Part shown: positions 13,860 to 23,400 of the stretch, one piece after another
Position numbering within the stretch: position 1 is the first letter of the stretch
Layout: the number at the start of each line of letters is the position of its first letter
Notes under the pieces: generated by a model
The model's input: only the letters and a program-made list of their open reading frames with translations
Databases searched by the model: none
What the model was told of the DNA's origin: nothing
Translations under genes and position numbers: made by a program
Source: JACOND01 sp051011135
Lineage (GTDB): Bacteria; Bdellovibrionota; Bdellovibrionia; Bdellovibrionales; UBA1609
DNA: 25,410 nt
Direction of reading: 5' to 3'
Assembly: GCA_051011135.1 (NCBI GenBank)
Contig: JBPCUO010000027.1
Location: 1 to 25,410, forward strand

Positions 13860-14908
13860 TGGCTAATATGGTACAAGCCATTCGAATGGCTCTTCATTAC
13901 AGTGAGACGAATTTAGAAGTCACTGATATTTTTGGTGAAGATGTTGGACCTCCTTTAGGAGGAGTTTTTACAGCAACACAAGGATTGAAAAAAGCTTGGA
14001 ACTCTCCTCTTGATGAAAGAGGAATCGTAGGTGCTGCTATAGGTATTTCTATGACCGGAAAAAGATGCGTTGCTGAAATTCAGTTCAGCGATTATATCTT
14101 TAACACCATTGATCTTTTAAAATTAGCAGGAAATAATTTATGGTGCAGTCACGGACAATTCCCTCTTCCTCTTGTTTTAATGACTCCTAATGGAGCTGGT
14201 ATCCATGGATCTATTTATCATAGTCACAGTTTTGACAGTTGGGCTGTTCGTATCCCTGGTTGGAAAGTGGTCTCACCTTCTAATCCTTTAGATGCTTATG
14301 GACTTTTAATATCTGCTATTTTAGACCCCAACCCTGTGCTTTATCTTAAGCCCAAAGCTCTTCTTCGAGTGAAATCTAAAGATCTCATACCGGGAGAGCC
14401 TGCTGATGAAAAAGAACTTAAAAAAAGAATCGATGCTCCTATTGGAAAACAAAGGGATCATTGGAAACCTGATTGGCCTCGACTCAAAGAGTATAGGGTT
14501 CCTATTGGGCAGGGAAAAATAGTGCAACAAGGAGAAGATATTACTCTTGTAAGTTTTGGTCACTCTCTTCATCTTTGTAAACAAGCCATTAAAGATCTGG
14601 ATATCAGTGTAGAATTACTAGATTTAAGATCGATCTATCCTTATGATTGGTCTCTTATTAAAAAATCCTATGAAAAAACTCAAAGAATTTTATTTGTAAA
14701 TGAAGATACCGAAGTTGCTAATTTTGGAGAGCATCTTGCTTATCGCGCTACTCAAGAAGGCTTTTATCATTTACTCGCTCCTCCTTTTGTTCTGGCGGGA
14801 AAACAAATTCCTGGTGTAGGTTTAAATCCTATTTTAGAAAATAATACCGTCCCTCAAGTTCAAGATATTCAAAACAAACTGGAAGAAATTTGCCATAACC
14901 AATGGTAA
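13859..14908 (+). CDS. 2-oxoacid dehydrogenase E1 component, beta subunit (branched-chain type)
   Basis: Partner of E1 alpha in the alpha2-beta2 E1 enzyme. The 349-residue protein has the transketolase pyrimidine-binding domain: FGEDVG (25-30), DERGIVGAAIGISMTGKRCVAEIQFSDYI (52-80) and an HSHSFDSWAVRIPGWKVVSPSNPLDAYGLL region (121-150). A transketolase C-terminal domain begins near VSFGHSLHLC. The ATG overlaps the E1 alpha stop codon (TAATG), which indicates translational coupling and stoichiometric synthesis. The gene ends 4 bp from the convergent ald gene, with no terminator hairpin visible between. The branched-chain assignment shares the uncertainty of the alpha subunit. Confidence 0.88.
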   Translation: MANMVQAIRMALHYSETNLEVTDIFGEDVGPPLGGVFTATQGLKKAWNSPLDERGIVGAAIGISMTGKRCVAEIQFSDYIFNTIDLLKLAGNNLWCSHGQFPLPLVLMTPNGAGIHGSIYHSHSFDSWAVRIPGWKVVSPSNPLDAYGLLISAILDPNPVLYLKPKALLRVKSKDLIPGEPADEKELKKRIDAPIGKQRDHWKPDWPRLKEYRVPIGQGKIVQQGEDITLVSFGHSLHLCKQAIKDLDISVELLDLRSIYPYDWSLIKKSYEKTQRILFVNEDTEVANFGEHLAYRATQEGFYHLLAPPFVLAGKQIPGVGLNPILENNTVPQVQDIQNKLEEICHNQW

Positions 14909-14912
14909 AAAA

Positions 14913-16028
14913 TTATATTTGAAATTCTTTTAAAGATTTATATTCCTTATTAAGAGCTTTAGAAACAGGAAGACAACACACAAAGCCCTTATAAGTATTT
15001 AAACCTTTACTAAAACCCAGATCACTTTTTAAAGCTTTTTCGAGACCTTGTTCTGCAATTTTCATAACATAAGGAAAACTCACATTGGTTAATGCATAAG
15101 TCGAAGTTTTAGGAACAACACTTGGAATATTAGGAACGCAATAATGAATCACGCCATGTAATTTATAAATAGGATCTTTATGGGAGGTGAGGCGAGCGGT
15201 TTCTATACACCCTCCTTGATCAATAGAAATATCAACAACAACGCTATCCTTAGACATTGTTTGAATCATTTCTTGAGTTATAATTTTAGGAGCTTTCTCC
15301 CCTGCTAATAAAACAGAGCCTATCACCAAATCTGCTGTTTTAATAACATCAAACAAACTTGCTTGATTGGATTTTAAAAGCTGAACTTGTCCTTTAAAAA
15401 AAGTATCTAAAAATTTTAACTGCTCATCACTAATATCTAAAATAGTCACTTGAGCTCCAAGGCCTAATCCGGCTTGAGCCGCATGAATTCCCGCAGTTCC
15501 TCCTCCTAAAATAACAATATGAGCTTGTTGAACTCCTGAAATTCCTCCTGCTAAAACACCCTTTCCCCCTTGATGTTTTTGAAGATAATAGATTCCATTT
15601 TGAAGACCCACACGACCCGCGACCTGACTCATAGGTTTTAAAAGTGGTAACGACTCCTGCTTGTCTTCTATGGTTTCATAAGCAACAGATTTAACCCGCT
15701 TAGAGCATAATTTTTCTGTCAATTCCGGCTCAGCGGCCAGATGTAAAAAAGTAAATAAAATTTGATCCTCTTTAAAAAGCGCGTACTCTTCGGGGAGAGG
15801 TTCTTTCACTTTGACAATCATATCTGATTTTTCATAAACCTCAGATAAAGAGCTGACTAAAGTGGCTCCTGCTTTTTGATAATCTTCATCAAAAATTTGA
15901 CTTCCTTCACCTGCTTTTTTTTGAACTAAAACCTTATGACCTTTTTGAACAAGAGATTGAATATTGATCTCTGTTAAACCGACTCTAAATTCAGAATTTT
16001 TAATTTCTTTAGGAACTCCTATAATCAC
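14913..16028 (-). CDS. ald: Alanine dehydrogenase
   Basis: NAD-dependent interconversion of L-alanine and pyruvate plus ammonia. The 371-residue protein is full length. Family residues are in place: Arg15 in NSEFRVGLT, Lys75 in IVKVKEPLPEE and His96 in FTFLHLAAE. The dinucleotide-binding glycines are at 175-180 (ILGGGTAGIHAAQAGLGLGA). The start is GTG at 16028-16026, where GTGA overlaps the ruvB stop codon. A good AAGGAG lies just upstream inside ruvB. The gene is therefore translated as the last member of the ruvCAB message, an unusual partner for resolvasome genes. No terminator is visible after its stop codon. Confidence 0.95.
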   Translation of the reverse strand: MIIGVPKEIKNSEFRVGLTEINIQSLVQKGHKVLVQKKAGEGSQIFDEDYQKAGATLVSSLSEVYEKSDMIVKVKEPLPEEYALFKEDQILFTFLHLAAEPELTEKLCSKRVKSVAYETIEDKQESLPLLKPMSQVAGRVGLQNGIYYLQKHQGGKGVLAGGISGVQQAHIVILGGGTAGIHAAQAGLGLGAQVTILDISDEQLKFLDTFFKGQVQLLKSNQASLFDVIKTADLVIGSVLLAGEKAPKIITQEMIQTMSKDSVVVDISIDQGGCIETARLTSHKDPIYKLHGVIHYCVPNIPSVVPKTSTYALTNVSFPYVMKIAEQGLEKALKSDLGFSKGLNTYKGFVCCLPVSKALNKEYKSLKEFQI

Positions 16029-17062
16029 AGCAGATCTCCTTGAGATTCTTCCTTTTTTTTAACCCCGCTTACAAGAGAACCAACAAGATCTTTTCCTTTT
16101 TCTGTTAACATACGCCCTCTAGGAGTTTTTTGAATATAAGCTTTTCGAAGCAGATAAGGCTCATAAAAATCTTCTATCGTATCCACTTCTTCATTGAGAG
16201 TTGCCGATAAAGTATCTATTCCTACTGCTCGATTGGAAAAGTCTTCATAGAGTATTTTTAAAATTTTCATATCCATTGTATGCAGGCCATATTCATTGAC
16301 TCCCATTTCCCCCAGAGCATAATGAGCTAATTTTTGATCGATGACATCTTGGTTTTGAACTTGAGCATAATCTCTAATTCGTTTTAAAAGTCGGTTCACC
16401 ACACGAGGAGTCCCACGACTTCTTTTAGAAATTTCTTGAGCCCCTTTCTCTTCTAGATTTATTTTTAAAATTTTTGCGGATCGTTTTGCAATAGAGCAAA
16501 GAGAATCTTTCTCATAAAAATCTAATCTTTCTATAATTCCAAAACGATCTCTAAAAGGAGCTTTTAAAAGACCGGTTCGAGTCGTTGCACCAATGAGCGT
16601 AAAAGGATTTAATTTGAACCGAACCGATTGAGCTCCAATTCCCTCTCCTGTAACAATATCAATAAAAAAATCTTCCATAGCGCTATAAAGATATTCTTCT
16701 ATGTCCGAGCTTAATCGATGGATTTCATCTATAAATAAAACACTTTTAGGCTGAAGAGTTGTTAAAAGAGCTGCTAAATCTCCCTTTCTACGAATCGCTG
16801 GACCTGAAGTTGTAGAAAAGGGAACTTGCAAAGTTTCAGCAATAATATGAGATAAAGTCGTTTTTCCCAGGCCGGGAGGTCCATAAAGCAAAACATGATC
16901 TAAAGGTTCTTCTCTTTGAAAAGCTGCAGAAACAAAAATTTGTAGCTTCTTTTTAACATCGTGTTGCCCTGGAAATTCGTCAAATGTTTTAGGACGCAAA
17001 TGATTTTCATTTTCTTTTTCAACTAAAATCTCTTCTGTATTTAATAGAGAATCTTCTGTCAT
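16025..17062 (-). CDS. ruvB: Holliday junction branch-migration helicase RuvB
   Basis: Hexameric AAA+ motor that drives branch migration with RuvA and positions RuvC. The 345-residue protein has Walker A GPPGLGKT (61-68), Walker B LFIDEIH (109-115), GATTRTGLLKAPFRDRFG (sensor 1 and arginine-finger region), RSRGTPRVVNRLLKRIRDYA (sensor 2), and a C-terminal winged helix with the typical PYLLRKAYIQKTPRGR. It follows ruvA by 13 nt with a GGAA-type ribosome binding site and overlaps ald by 4 nt. Confidence 0.98.
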   Translation of the reverse strand: MTEDSLLNTEEILVEKENENHLRPKTFDEFPGQHDVKKKLQIFVSAAFQREEPLDHVLLYGPPGLGKTTLSHIIAETLQVPFSTTSGPAIRRKGDLAALLTTLQPKSVLFIDEIHRLSSDIEEYLYSAMEDFFIDIVTGEGIGAQSVRFKLNPFTLIGATTRTGLLKAPFRDRFGIIERLDFYEKDSLCSIAKRSAKILKINLEEKGAQEISKRSRGTPRVVNRLLKRIRDYAQVQNQDVIDQKLAHYALGEMGVNEYGLHTMDMKILKILYEDFSNRAVGIDTLSATLNEEVDTIEDFYEPYLLRKAYIQKTPRGRMLTEKGKDLVGSLVSGVKKKEESQGDLL

Positions 17063-17075
17063 TGTATTCCTTTTT

Positions 17076-17645
17076 TTAAGGTGATCTTAAATGAGTCAAA
17101 GCCTGTTCAAGATCTTTTTGCAAATCCTTTTCCCATTTCATTTTATTTAATGCGCCTCTGATTTCTGCAGATACAAAACCTAAAGATTCTAAAGCTCCTA
17201 TGAGCTGATGGGCGTGTTTATGAGAGGCTCCCGTTCCTATTAAAGTATCAGAGACTTGCTCTTTAAGAGTTAAAACAATTTGTTGAGCCATTTTTTTACC
17301 AACACGAGGTAAGGCAATTAAAGCTTTTAAATTTTCTTCTTTAATCATTTTAACAAATTGATCAAGAGGACAAGCTCCTAAAATAGTTAATGCCATTTTA
17401 GGACCAACACCATTCACTTTTAATAAAGATAAAAAAAGTTGCTTTTCTTCCTGATGAGAAAAACCAAAAAGCTCCAGATGATCTTGACGAAAATGAGTGT
17501 ACACCCAAAGAGAAACAACGGAACCTAATTTTAAAGTTTCAGCAACAGATCGAGAAACTCGAATTTCATAACCTACGCCAGAAATATCTATAATAAAATC
17601 ATTTTCGCGCTTTGAGAGAACTTTTCCTTTTAAAAAACCTATCAT
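17076..17645 (-). CDS. ruvA: Holliday junction DNA helicase RuvA
   Basis: Tetrameric junction-binding subunit of the RuvAB complex. The preferred start is ATG 17645-17643, giving 189 residues beginning MIGFLKGKV, the canonical family N-terminus. A longer open frame to 17693 would add 16 residues not found in the family. This start makes a 4-nt ATGA overlap with the ruvC stop codon. Seen are the OB domain (IIDISGVGYEIRVS), the helix-hairpin-helix motifs (LLKVNGVGPKMALTILG and ALIALPRVGKKMAQQIVLTL) and the C-terminal RuvB-binding three-helix domain (ALESLGFVSAEIRGAL). Confidence 0.96.
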   Translation of the reverse strand: MIGFLKGKVLSKRENDFIIDISGVGYEIRVSRSVAETLKLGSVVSLWVYTHFRQDHLELFGFSHQEEKQLFLSLLKVNGVGPKMALTILGACPLDQFVKMIKEENLKALIALPRVGKKMAQQIVLTLKEQVSDTLIGTGASHKHAHQLIGALESLGFVSAEIRGALNKMKWEKDLQKDLEQALTHLRSP

Positions 17646-18154
17646 AAAACCATTTCTTTTAATTGTTGTTGAATTTTCAAACCTTGATAACAACGACTAT
17701 GACATAAAGCCACTGCTAAAGCATCCGTTGCATCTAACTTTTTATTTTTTTTCAAAGAGAAAAAGTTGGTTACAAAATGCTGAACCAGCTCTTTTGAAGC
17801 CTTTCCAGAAAAAGTCACATTTTTTTTTACAAATCGAGAAGCGTACTCAAAAAATTCGCTTTTTTGTGTTTCGCTCTCTAATAGACACACAGCAAAAATA
17901 TGGCCTAATTTAAAAGCTGTATCAGGGTTTTTTCCAAAAAAGACCTTCTCTATTGCCGTATGATCAGGCTTGTATTTTTCATACAATTTTCGGATTTCAG
18001 CATGAATATAACGCAACCTTTTAGGTAGTTTTAAATTTTTAGGAGCCGAAATGCTGCCATAATCCAAACATTTTACCTGAGAGCCCTGAAGAACAATCAC
18101 CCCATAACCTGTTGTCACTGTTCCTGGATCAATACCTAGAATAACCAAACCCAT
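17642..18154 (-). CDS. ruvC: Crossover junction endodeoxyribonuclease RuvC
   Basis: Resolves Holliday junctions by symmetric nicking. The 170-residue protein has the RNase H-like fold with all four acidic metal ligands: Asp9 in ILGIDPGTVTTGYGV, Glu69 in HTAIEKVFFGKN, and Asp141 and Asp144 in LDATDALAVALCH. It is the first gene of the ruvC-ruvA-ruvB-ald unit. There is no recognisable Shine-Dalgarno. A TTGGAC-17-TATGCT promoter candidate ends 12 nt before the ATG. Confidence 0.97.
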   Translation of the reverse strand: MGLVILGIDPGTVTTGYGVIVLQGSQVKCLDYGSISAPKNLKLPKRLRYIHAEIRKLYEKYKPDHTAIEKVFFGKNPDTAFKLGHIFAVCLLESETQKSEFFEYASRFVKKNVTFSGKASKELVQHFVTNFFSLKKNKKLDATDALAVALCHSRCYQGLKIQQQLKEMVL

Positions 18155-18166
18155 AGTTGTTTTTTA

Positions 18167-18195
18167 AGCATACCTTAAGAAAAAGACTTGTCCAA
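18167..18195 (-). promoter_or_regulatory. Putative promoter of the ruvC-ruvA-ruvB-ald operon
   Basis: On the minus strand, TTGGAC (18195-18190) and TATGCT (18172-18167) are spaced by 17 nt. The -10 ends 12 nt before the ruvC ATG, so the leader would be about 5-6 nt. The 69-bp gap is shared with the divergent TPR gene. Confidence 0.45.
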
Positions 18196-18223
18196 CTAAA
18201 TCCTTTTATGTCAAATTTTTAAT

Positions 18224-18799
18224 ATGAATTTATTTAACCCTTTTTTAATCAGAAAATACAAAAGCCTACTTGCTAAAAATCCAAAGTCCAAAATTTTTTG
18301 TCCTATCGCTCAAATCTATCGAATGAGCAAAGAATTTGAAAAAGCTCGAAAAATATGCCTTAAAGGTATCCAAGAAAATCCTACTTATGCTACAGGTTAT
18401 ATTGTGTTAGCAAAAATTTATAAAGATCAAAATAAAATCGATCTTGCTTTTAAATCTCTTAATAAAGCTAAAGAACTCAGCCCGGATAATTATCAAATTT
18501 ATCAATTGTTTGGAGAAATTTATAGAGAAAAAAAGGATTTAGAAAAAACTTTATCTGCTTTTAAAATGGTTTCTTTTTTAAAACCTTGGGATCAAACCGC
18601 TAAAAAAACAGTTCAACATTTGGAAAATACTGTTTCTCGAAAAGATCAATGGATACAAAAATCTCAATCTCCTTTAAAAACACCTATGTCTTATTCTTTA
18701 GAGCAATCTCGGTCTTCTCAAAAACTTCAAAAGCTTCAAAAGCTTCTAGCAAAAATAGAAATGCTCTATCCTGAACCTCACGAAGAAAGCTCTCGTTAA
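18224..18799 (+). CDS. TPR-repeat protein upstream of efp
   Basis: This 191-residue protein with no signal peptide is probably cytoplasmic. Three TPR-like helical pairs can be seen in residues about 22-125, for example PTYATGYIVLAKIYKDQNKIDLAFKSLNKAKELSPDNYQIYQLFGEIYREKKDLEKTLSAF (52-112). They are followed by a low-complexity linker and a short coiled coil (SQKLQKLQKLLAKIEML). TPRs mediate protein-protein contacts. The partner is unknown. The gene leads the string of overlapping genes running to tamA, and its stop overlaps the efp start (TAATG). No Shine-Dalgarno precedes the ATG. A TATGTC ends 11 nt upstream, but no -35 at proper spacing was found. Confidence 0.85.
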   Translation: MNLFNPFLIRKYKSLLAKNPKSKIFCPIAQIYRMSKEFEKARKICLKGIQENPTYATGYIVLAKIYKDQNKIDLAFKSLNKAKELSPDNYQIYQLFGEIYREKKDLEKTLSAFKMVSFLKPWDQTAKKTVQHLENTVSRKDQWIQKSQSPLKTPMSYSLEQSRSSQKLQKLQKLLAKIEMLYPEPHEESSR

Positions 18800-19362
18800 T
18801 GTACGAAACCAGTGATTTTAAAAAAGGTTTAAAAATTCTCATCAAAGAAGAGCCTTATGTGATTTTAGATTTTCAGCATGTGAAACCTGGAAAAGGAAAT
18901 CAATTCACGCGAACGAAACTCAAAAATCTTGTGACTCAATCAGGTCTGGAAATAACGATTCGCTCTGGGGAAAAATTTGCAGTCCCTGATATTTTATACA
19001 AAACACTGTCTTACACTTATAAAGATTCAAATACTTTTTACTTTATAGATCAAAACAGTTATGAAACGGTTGAAATTGATGCTGCTATTGTAGGAGATAC
19101 CAAATATTACCTTATTGAATCTATAGAAACCACAGCGTGTTTTTTTAATAATAAAATTATTTCTATAAACGCACCTAAAAGTCTAGTTCTTAAAGTCACC
19201 CAAACAGATCCCGGATTTAAAGGAAACACAGTATCAAATACCACAAAATCTGCTACAATGGAAACAGGCTTAGTAGTCCAAGTTCCTCTTCATATTAATG
19301 AAGGAGATCAATTAAAAATTAACACTACGGATGGAAGTTACATTGAAAGAAGTAATAACTAA
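18799..19362 (+). CDS. efp: Elongation factor P
   Basis: Relieves ribosome stalling at polyproline motifs by binding between the P and E sites. The 187-residue protein has three beta-barrel domains. Domain I carries the modification loop VKPGKGNQF with Lys32 at its tip, the position lysylated in E. coli EF-P, followed by TRTKLKNLVT. Domains II and III are recognisable (SYTYKDSNTFYFIDQNSYETVEI, and KSATMETGLVVQVPLHINEGDQLKINTTDGSYIER at the C-terminus). Which modification is used cannot be told, as no epmA or epmB gene is in the window. Its ATG overlaps the upstream TPR stop, and its end overlaps the next reading frame by 32 nt. Confidence 0.97.
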   Translation: MYETSDFKKGLKILIKEEPYVILDFQHVKPGKGNQFTRTKLKNLVTQSGLEITIRSGEKFAVPDILYKTLSYTYKDSNTFYFIDQNSYETVEIDAAIVGDTKYYLIESIETTACFFNNKIISINAPKSLVLKVTQTDPGFKGNTVSNTTKSATMETGLVVQVPLHINEGDQLKINTTDGSYIERSNN

Positions 19363-20404
19363 AAAACTGAAACAAAGTATTTCAGATATTCAGCTAGAAA
19401 GGCTGCTTGCCTCTTACTTAAATAAAAATTTAACTTCAGAAGAGATTTTTGAAAATATAAAAGAAAATTATGATTTGGAATCGGTTGTTCGCTTTTTGTA
19501 CAATTCCAAATCTTATAAGAAAATTCTCAAATTTTCTAAAGAGCGTTTAAAAAATAACCAAAATATTCCTTGGTCTTTTGTTCTGCCCTTAGTTTTAAAA
19601 TCTCACATAGAAATAAGCCCCGCAGAAGTTAATATTTTATATCATACTTGGCTGGGGGATTATCTTCAAAATCATCCCCGTATTTTTACATGCTCAAGAT
19701 GGGAAAATTATTCTCAAGAATTCGCGCATCATCTTAATATTTTTCTAAAAGATCTCAAAGAAGCAGGTAGCGCTCCAGAAGATCAGTCTTTGCAAACTCT
19801 TGAATTTGTTAAAGCACAAAATTTAATGGAGGAAGAAAGCAAAATTATCAAAAACCTCTTAAAGAAAGATAAAGACAACCTTAAATATCAAGAACTTTAT
19901 AAATCTCTTAAAGAAAGACAGGCTATTAAAGTGATTGAAGATCAAAAAAAATCTCTTTATAAATCTCGAATTTCCAATCAAAAACCTTATTTGTTTTTAG
20001 AAAATACAGAAACAAAAAATAAGTGGTATCAAAAAACAGAAAAGTTAGCAAAACAAAGACCCGATCTTGTTAAAAACCTGTCTTTGTTTCTTTATTTTTT
20101 ACACTGGCCCGATATGGCTTTAAAAATTCTAACAAAAAATCTAGAAGATTTATCTGATTATTGGCTGTACCTAGATTGTCTTTTAGAAACAGGTCAATAT
20201 ACAAAAAGCCTTGATTTAACAAATCAGCTTCTAGAACAAATACAAGATTCAGAAATGGTCTTTCCTTTGATTTATATCAAATCTCAATCTCTTTACTATC
20301 TCGGAAAAAAAGAAGAAGCCATTGAACACTTAGACAGCATTTTAAAAGTGAGACCTGATTATAGAAGCGCACAATCTCTCTTAGAAAAATGGACTAGAAA
20401 TTGA
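19331..20404 (+). CDS. TPR-like protein between efp and tamB
   Basis: This 357-residue protein has no signal peptide and was not recognised as a named family. The N-terminal 60 residues are charged and helical, and a Lys/Glu-rich coiled-coil-like region spans about 165-215. The last 100 residues or so look like TPR helices (LIYIKSQSLYYLGKKEEAIEHLDSILKVRPDYRSAQSLLEKW). The start is uncertain. ATG 19331 overlaps efp by 32 nt and has a poor ribosome binding site. An in-frame TTG at 19343 has GGAAG upstream and would shorten the overlap to 20 nt. The stop codon overlaps the tamB TTG (TTGA). Conserved linkage to tamB would suggest a role in envelope assembly, but this is inference only. Confidence 0.8.
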   Translation: MEVTLKEVITKKLKQSISDIQLERLLASYLNKNLTSEEIFENIKENYDLESVVRFLYNSKSYKKILKFSKERLKNNQNIPWSFVLPLVLKSHIEISPAEVNILYHTWLGDYLQNHPRIFTCSRWENYSQEFAHHLNIFLKDLKEAGSAPEDQSLQTLEFVKAQNLMEEESKIIKNLLKKDKDNLKYQELYKSLKERQAIKVIEDQKKSLYKSRISNQKPYLFLENTETKNKWYQKTEKLAKQRPDLVKNLSLFLYFLHWPDMALKILTKNLEDLSDYWLYLDCLLETGQYTKSLDLTNQLLEQIQDSEMVFPLIYIKSQSLYYLGKKEEAIEHLDSILKVRPDYRSAQSLLEKWTRN

Positions 20405-23400
20405 AAAATTTATCTTTAAAATTTTTAAACAAAGTAATCGCACTATTAAAAATAAAAAAAGTTTTTGTATCTTTAATTGTTTTATTGTCTATTTTTCTTC
20501 TAACCCCTATTAGCTTGTATCCTATCAGTAAAAAAATAGAAACTTTTATTAATTTAAGATCTCAAACTTTAGTTGAAAATCTGCAAAAACAAATGGGATT
20601 AGAAATTCATTGGGAAGATCTCAGTGTTCAAATTTTAAATCGCAACATTCATTTAAAAAATGTCACTTTAATGCAATCCCCTACTCCTTCAAAAAATACA
20701 AGATTTAATCTATTAAATGGAATTCAAAAAATTAAATCTATAAATATTCAACCTAGTTTAATTTCTTTATTATTCAAAAATAATATTTATCTTTCAGAAG
20801 TTGAAATTCAAGAGGGAGATCTTGATCTTAAAACCTTATTCTCTGCGCCGAAAACTTCAAAAAAATCCAATTTAACCCTGGATCTTCCTATCAAAAAAAT
20901 AACAATAACAAATACCAATCTCAAGCTCACTCATCAAAATCAACATATAAAACTGATAAACATTCAGCATGAATTTCAGAAAAAAGCGTTTCATATTTAT
21001 GATTTTACTACCCAAATTAAAGAAGTTCATCTGCCACAAGAGCAACCCTTTTCTTTAAAAACAAAAGGATCTCTTCGAAAAAATAAAATTCAAATCAAAA
21101 AAATGAAACTCTCTAATAAAACTTTAAATACAAAAATAAATCTATTAGCAGTTGTTTTTGATCAAAAAAATATCAGAAATATTCGAATTAAAAGCTCTGG
21201 GAAGCTGCCTTTTCGCCTTGTTAATAAAGCGAGGAGTCTTTTCAATAAAAAACCTTTCCCTTTAAGCTCGCTTGTGTCTCATAAGCTGGATTTTCAATGG
21301 AATAAATACAAAAACTACAAAGGGAACTTTCATTTTGAAAGTTCTGATTTTATTTTTAAAAATAAAAGTTATAAATCTTTTTCAGTTCAAGGAATTTTTA
21401 AAAACAAATCTATTAGAATTCAAGAAGGTTTTATCTCGATTGATTCCTCTTCTCTAATAGAAATCTACAAAACAAATCTTTCTTTAAATTCTTTTCCTAT
21501 GAAATACAAAACCACATTAAAAGCAGATAATCTAAGATTGTCCTTTTTATTAAAAGATATCATCAATATCCAACTGCCTTTAAAAGCAGATTTAAATGGA
21601 TTGATTCAATGTCAGGGGCAAATCTCTTTAAGTGTCGATTGTCAAATTCAAACAAAATCCTCTCAAATTTCGATCATGAATCCAGAACAAAAACTGGTTT
21701 CTTTTTATAAGCTTCGCACAGATATGGATCTCAAATGGAGTAGAGAAAAATTTAATTTTACTCTTTACGCAAACAAAAAAACAGATAATTCTTTTCAAGT
21801 TGATGGAAATTATCAACCAGATTTAAAACAATTAACTTTAAAAACCAAAGGATTTTTTCAATTAGGTCAAAACACAGTTTTTGATGTTTTTCCTCATTTG
21901 AAAGGTCTTGTAAAAATAGACAAAGGACTGATAAGAATTGGTAAAAATCTTTTTACAGCAGAAGCTTTTATTTATTCTCAATTTTTACAGATAAAAAATT
22001 ATAATTTTAAAAACATATCAAGTGAATTGCTCGTTAAAGATAAAAAAATAGCATTCAATAAAATCAAATCCAATCCCGGAAAAAGCAACTACCAAGGATC
22101 CTACACCATGGATTTAAACAAGAAGGAATCTCTGATGAAAGCACAGCTTTCTTTTATAGATACTGAGGATCTTCAAAAGATGCTACCCTCTTCTATGATC
22201 TCAGCTCTTAAAATGAAAGGAACTGGAAAAGCAAATTTAACTTTGAAAATACCTTTAAAACCTAAAAGCAAATTATCCTTTCGTCTTCAAGGAGATTTAT
22301 TTAATGTTAATATAAAACAAGAATTTTTTAAAAAGATAGAGTTTGATATGCTAGCAGAAAGAGGACAAAAACTGGTAAAAACTCTTTCTCTTTCCAAAGG
22401 TTCTGGGAGCATTTCAGCGTCTGGAAATTTTAATAAAAATCTCAACTTAAGCGTTACTGGATATAATGTTCCTTTAGAAAGTATTAGTTTTTTAAATGCT
22501 GCTTTACCTTTTAAACAATCAGGGCTTCTTAATTTTAATTTAAAAGTTGCAGGTCCTTTTAGGGAGCCTAAAGCAACAGGATTTTTGAATATTTCAGATT
22601 CTTTTCTTTATACTTTCCCTGTAGATAATACAAATTTAAAAGTTACTATTGATAAAAAAGGTCTCTCTTTTTCTGGAAATTTAATGAATGAATTTTTTGT
22701 AAAAAATCTTTTCATTCCTTTTTCAAAAAAAATAATTAATATAACAGGAAATTTTTATAATTTAGATTTTATCAAAATACTTTCTGCAAAAAATCAAAAA
22801 GATTTTTTAGGGAAATATTACTCTAGAGCCAAAGGGAATATTAATTTATCGTTCCATACTTCTCAAAAAAAAATAAGCAAAGGCAGTATTTCTATAGAAA
22901 ATTTTCTTCTTGTTAAGGATAGTAAATGGATAAGAAACAAACGAAAATTTTCTATCTTCTTTTCAAAAAAAGGGTGGTTTATAGATCCCGTAACTTTTGT
23001 TCAAAATGACAAAAAATCATTTTCTATTCAAAAAAAGAAGAAAAAACGATGGTTTACAGGAGATCTTTCTTTATCTTTCCTATCGATATTGTTGCCCAAT
23101 TTTAAAAATCTTGATGGAGATATCTCGCTCAACCTAACTACAAATCCCAATTTTAAAACATGGTCTCCTCAAGGAACTGTGACCATCAATAAAGGAAGCG
23201 TTTCCCTAGGTGATTTACCGGATTTTTCAAACATTAAAGCCAGACTCAATATTAATAATACAAAAATAAAAATCTCTCAATTAAAAACCTCCATAGGCTC
23301 TTCAGGGACTGGGCTTGGGGGGGGAGATATCAGCTATAATTTTAAAAATAGTCCTCGAGTCAATTTTTTATTAAATTTTTCTGATATCAATCTTAATCTT

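Noticed and set aside
17646..17693. Longer ruvA start giving 205 residues
   Set aside because: The extra 16 residues (MLSRFENSTTIKRNGF) are unlike RuvA N-termini and would overlap ruvC by 52 nt. MIGFLKGKV with an ATGA overlap is the canonical start.
18209..18214. Perfect TTGACA on the minus strand in the ruvC/TPR gap as the ruvC -35
   Set aside because: At 17 nt the partner would be ACAAGT, a poor -10. The TTGGAC/TATGCT pair fits better, although its -35 is weaker.
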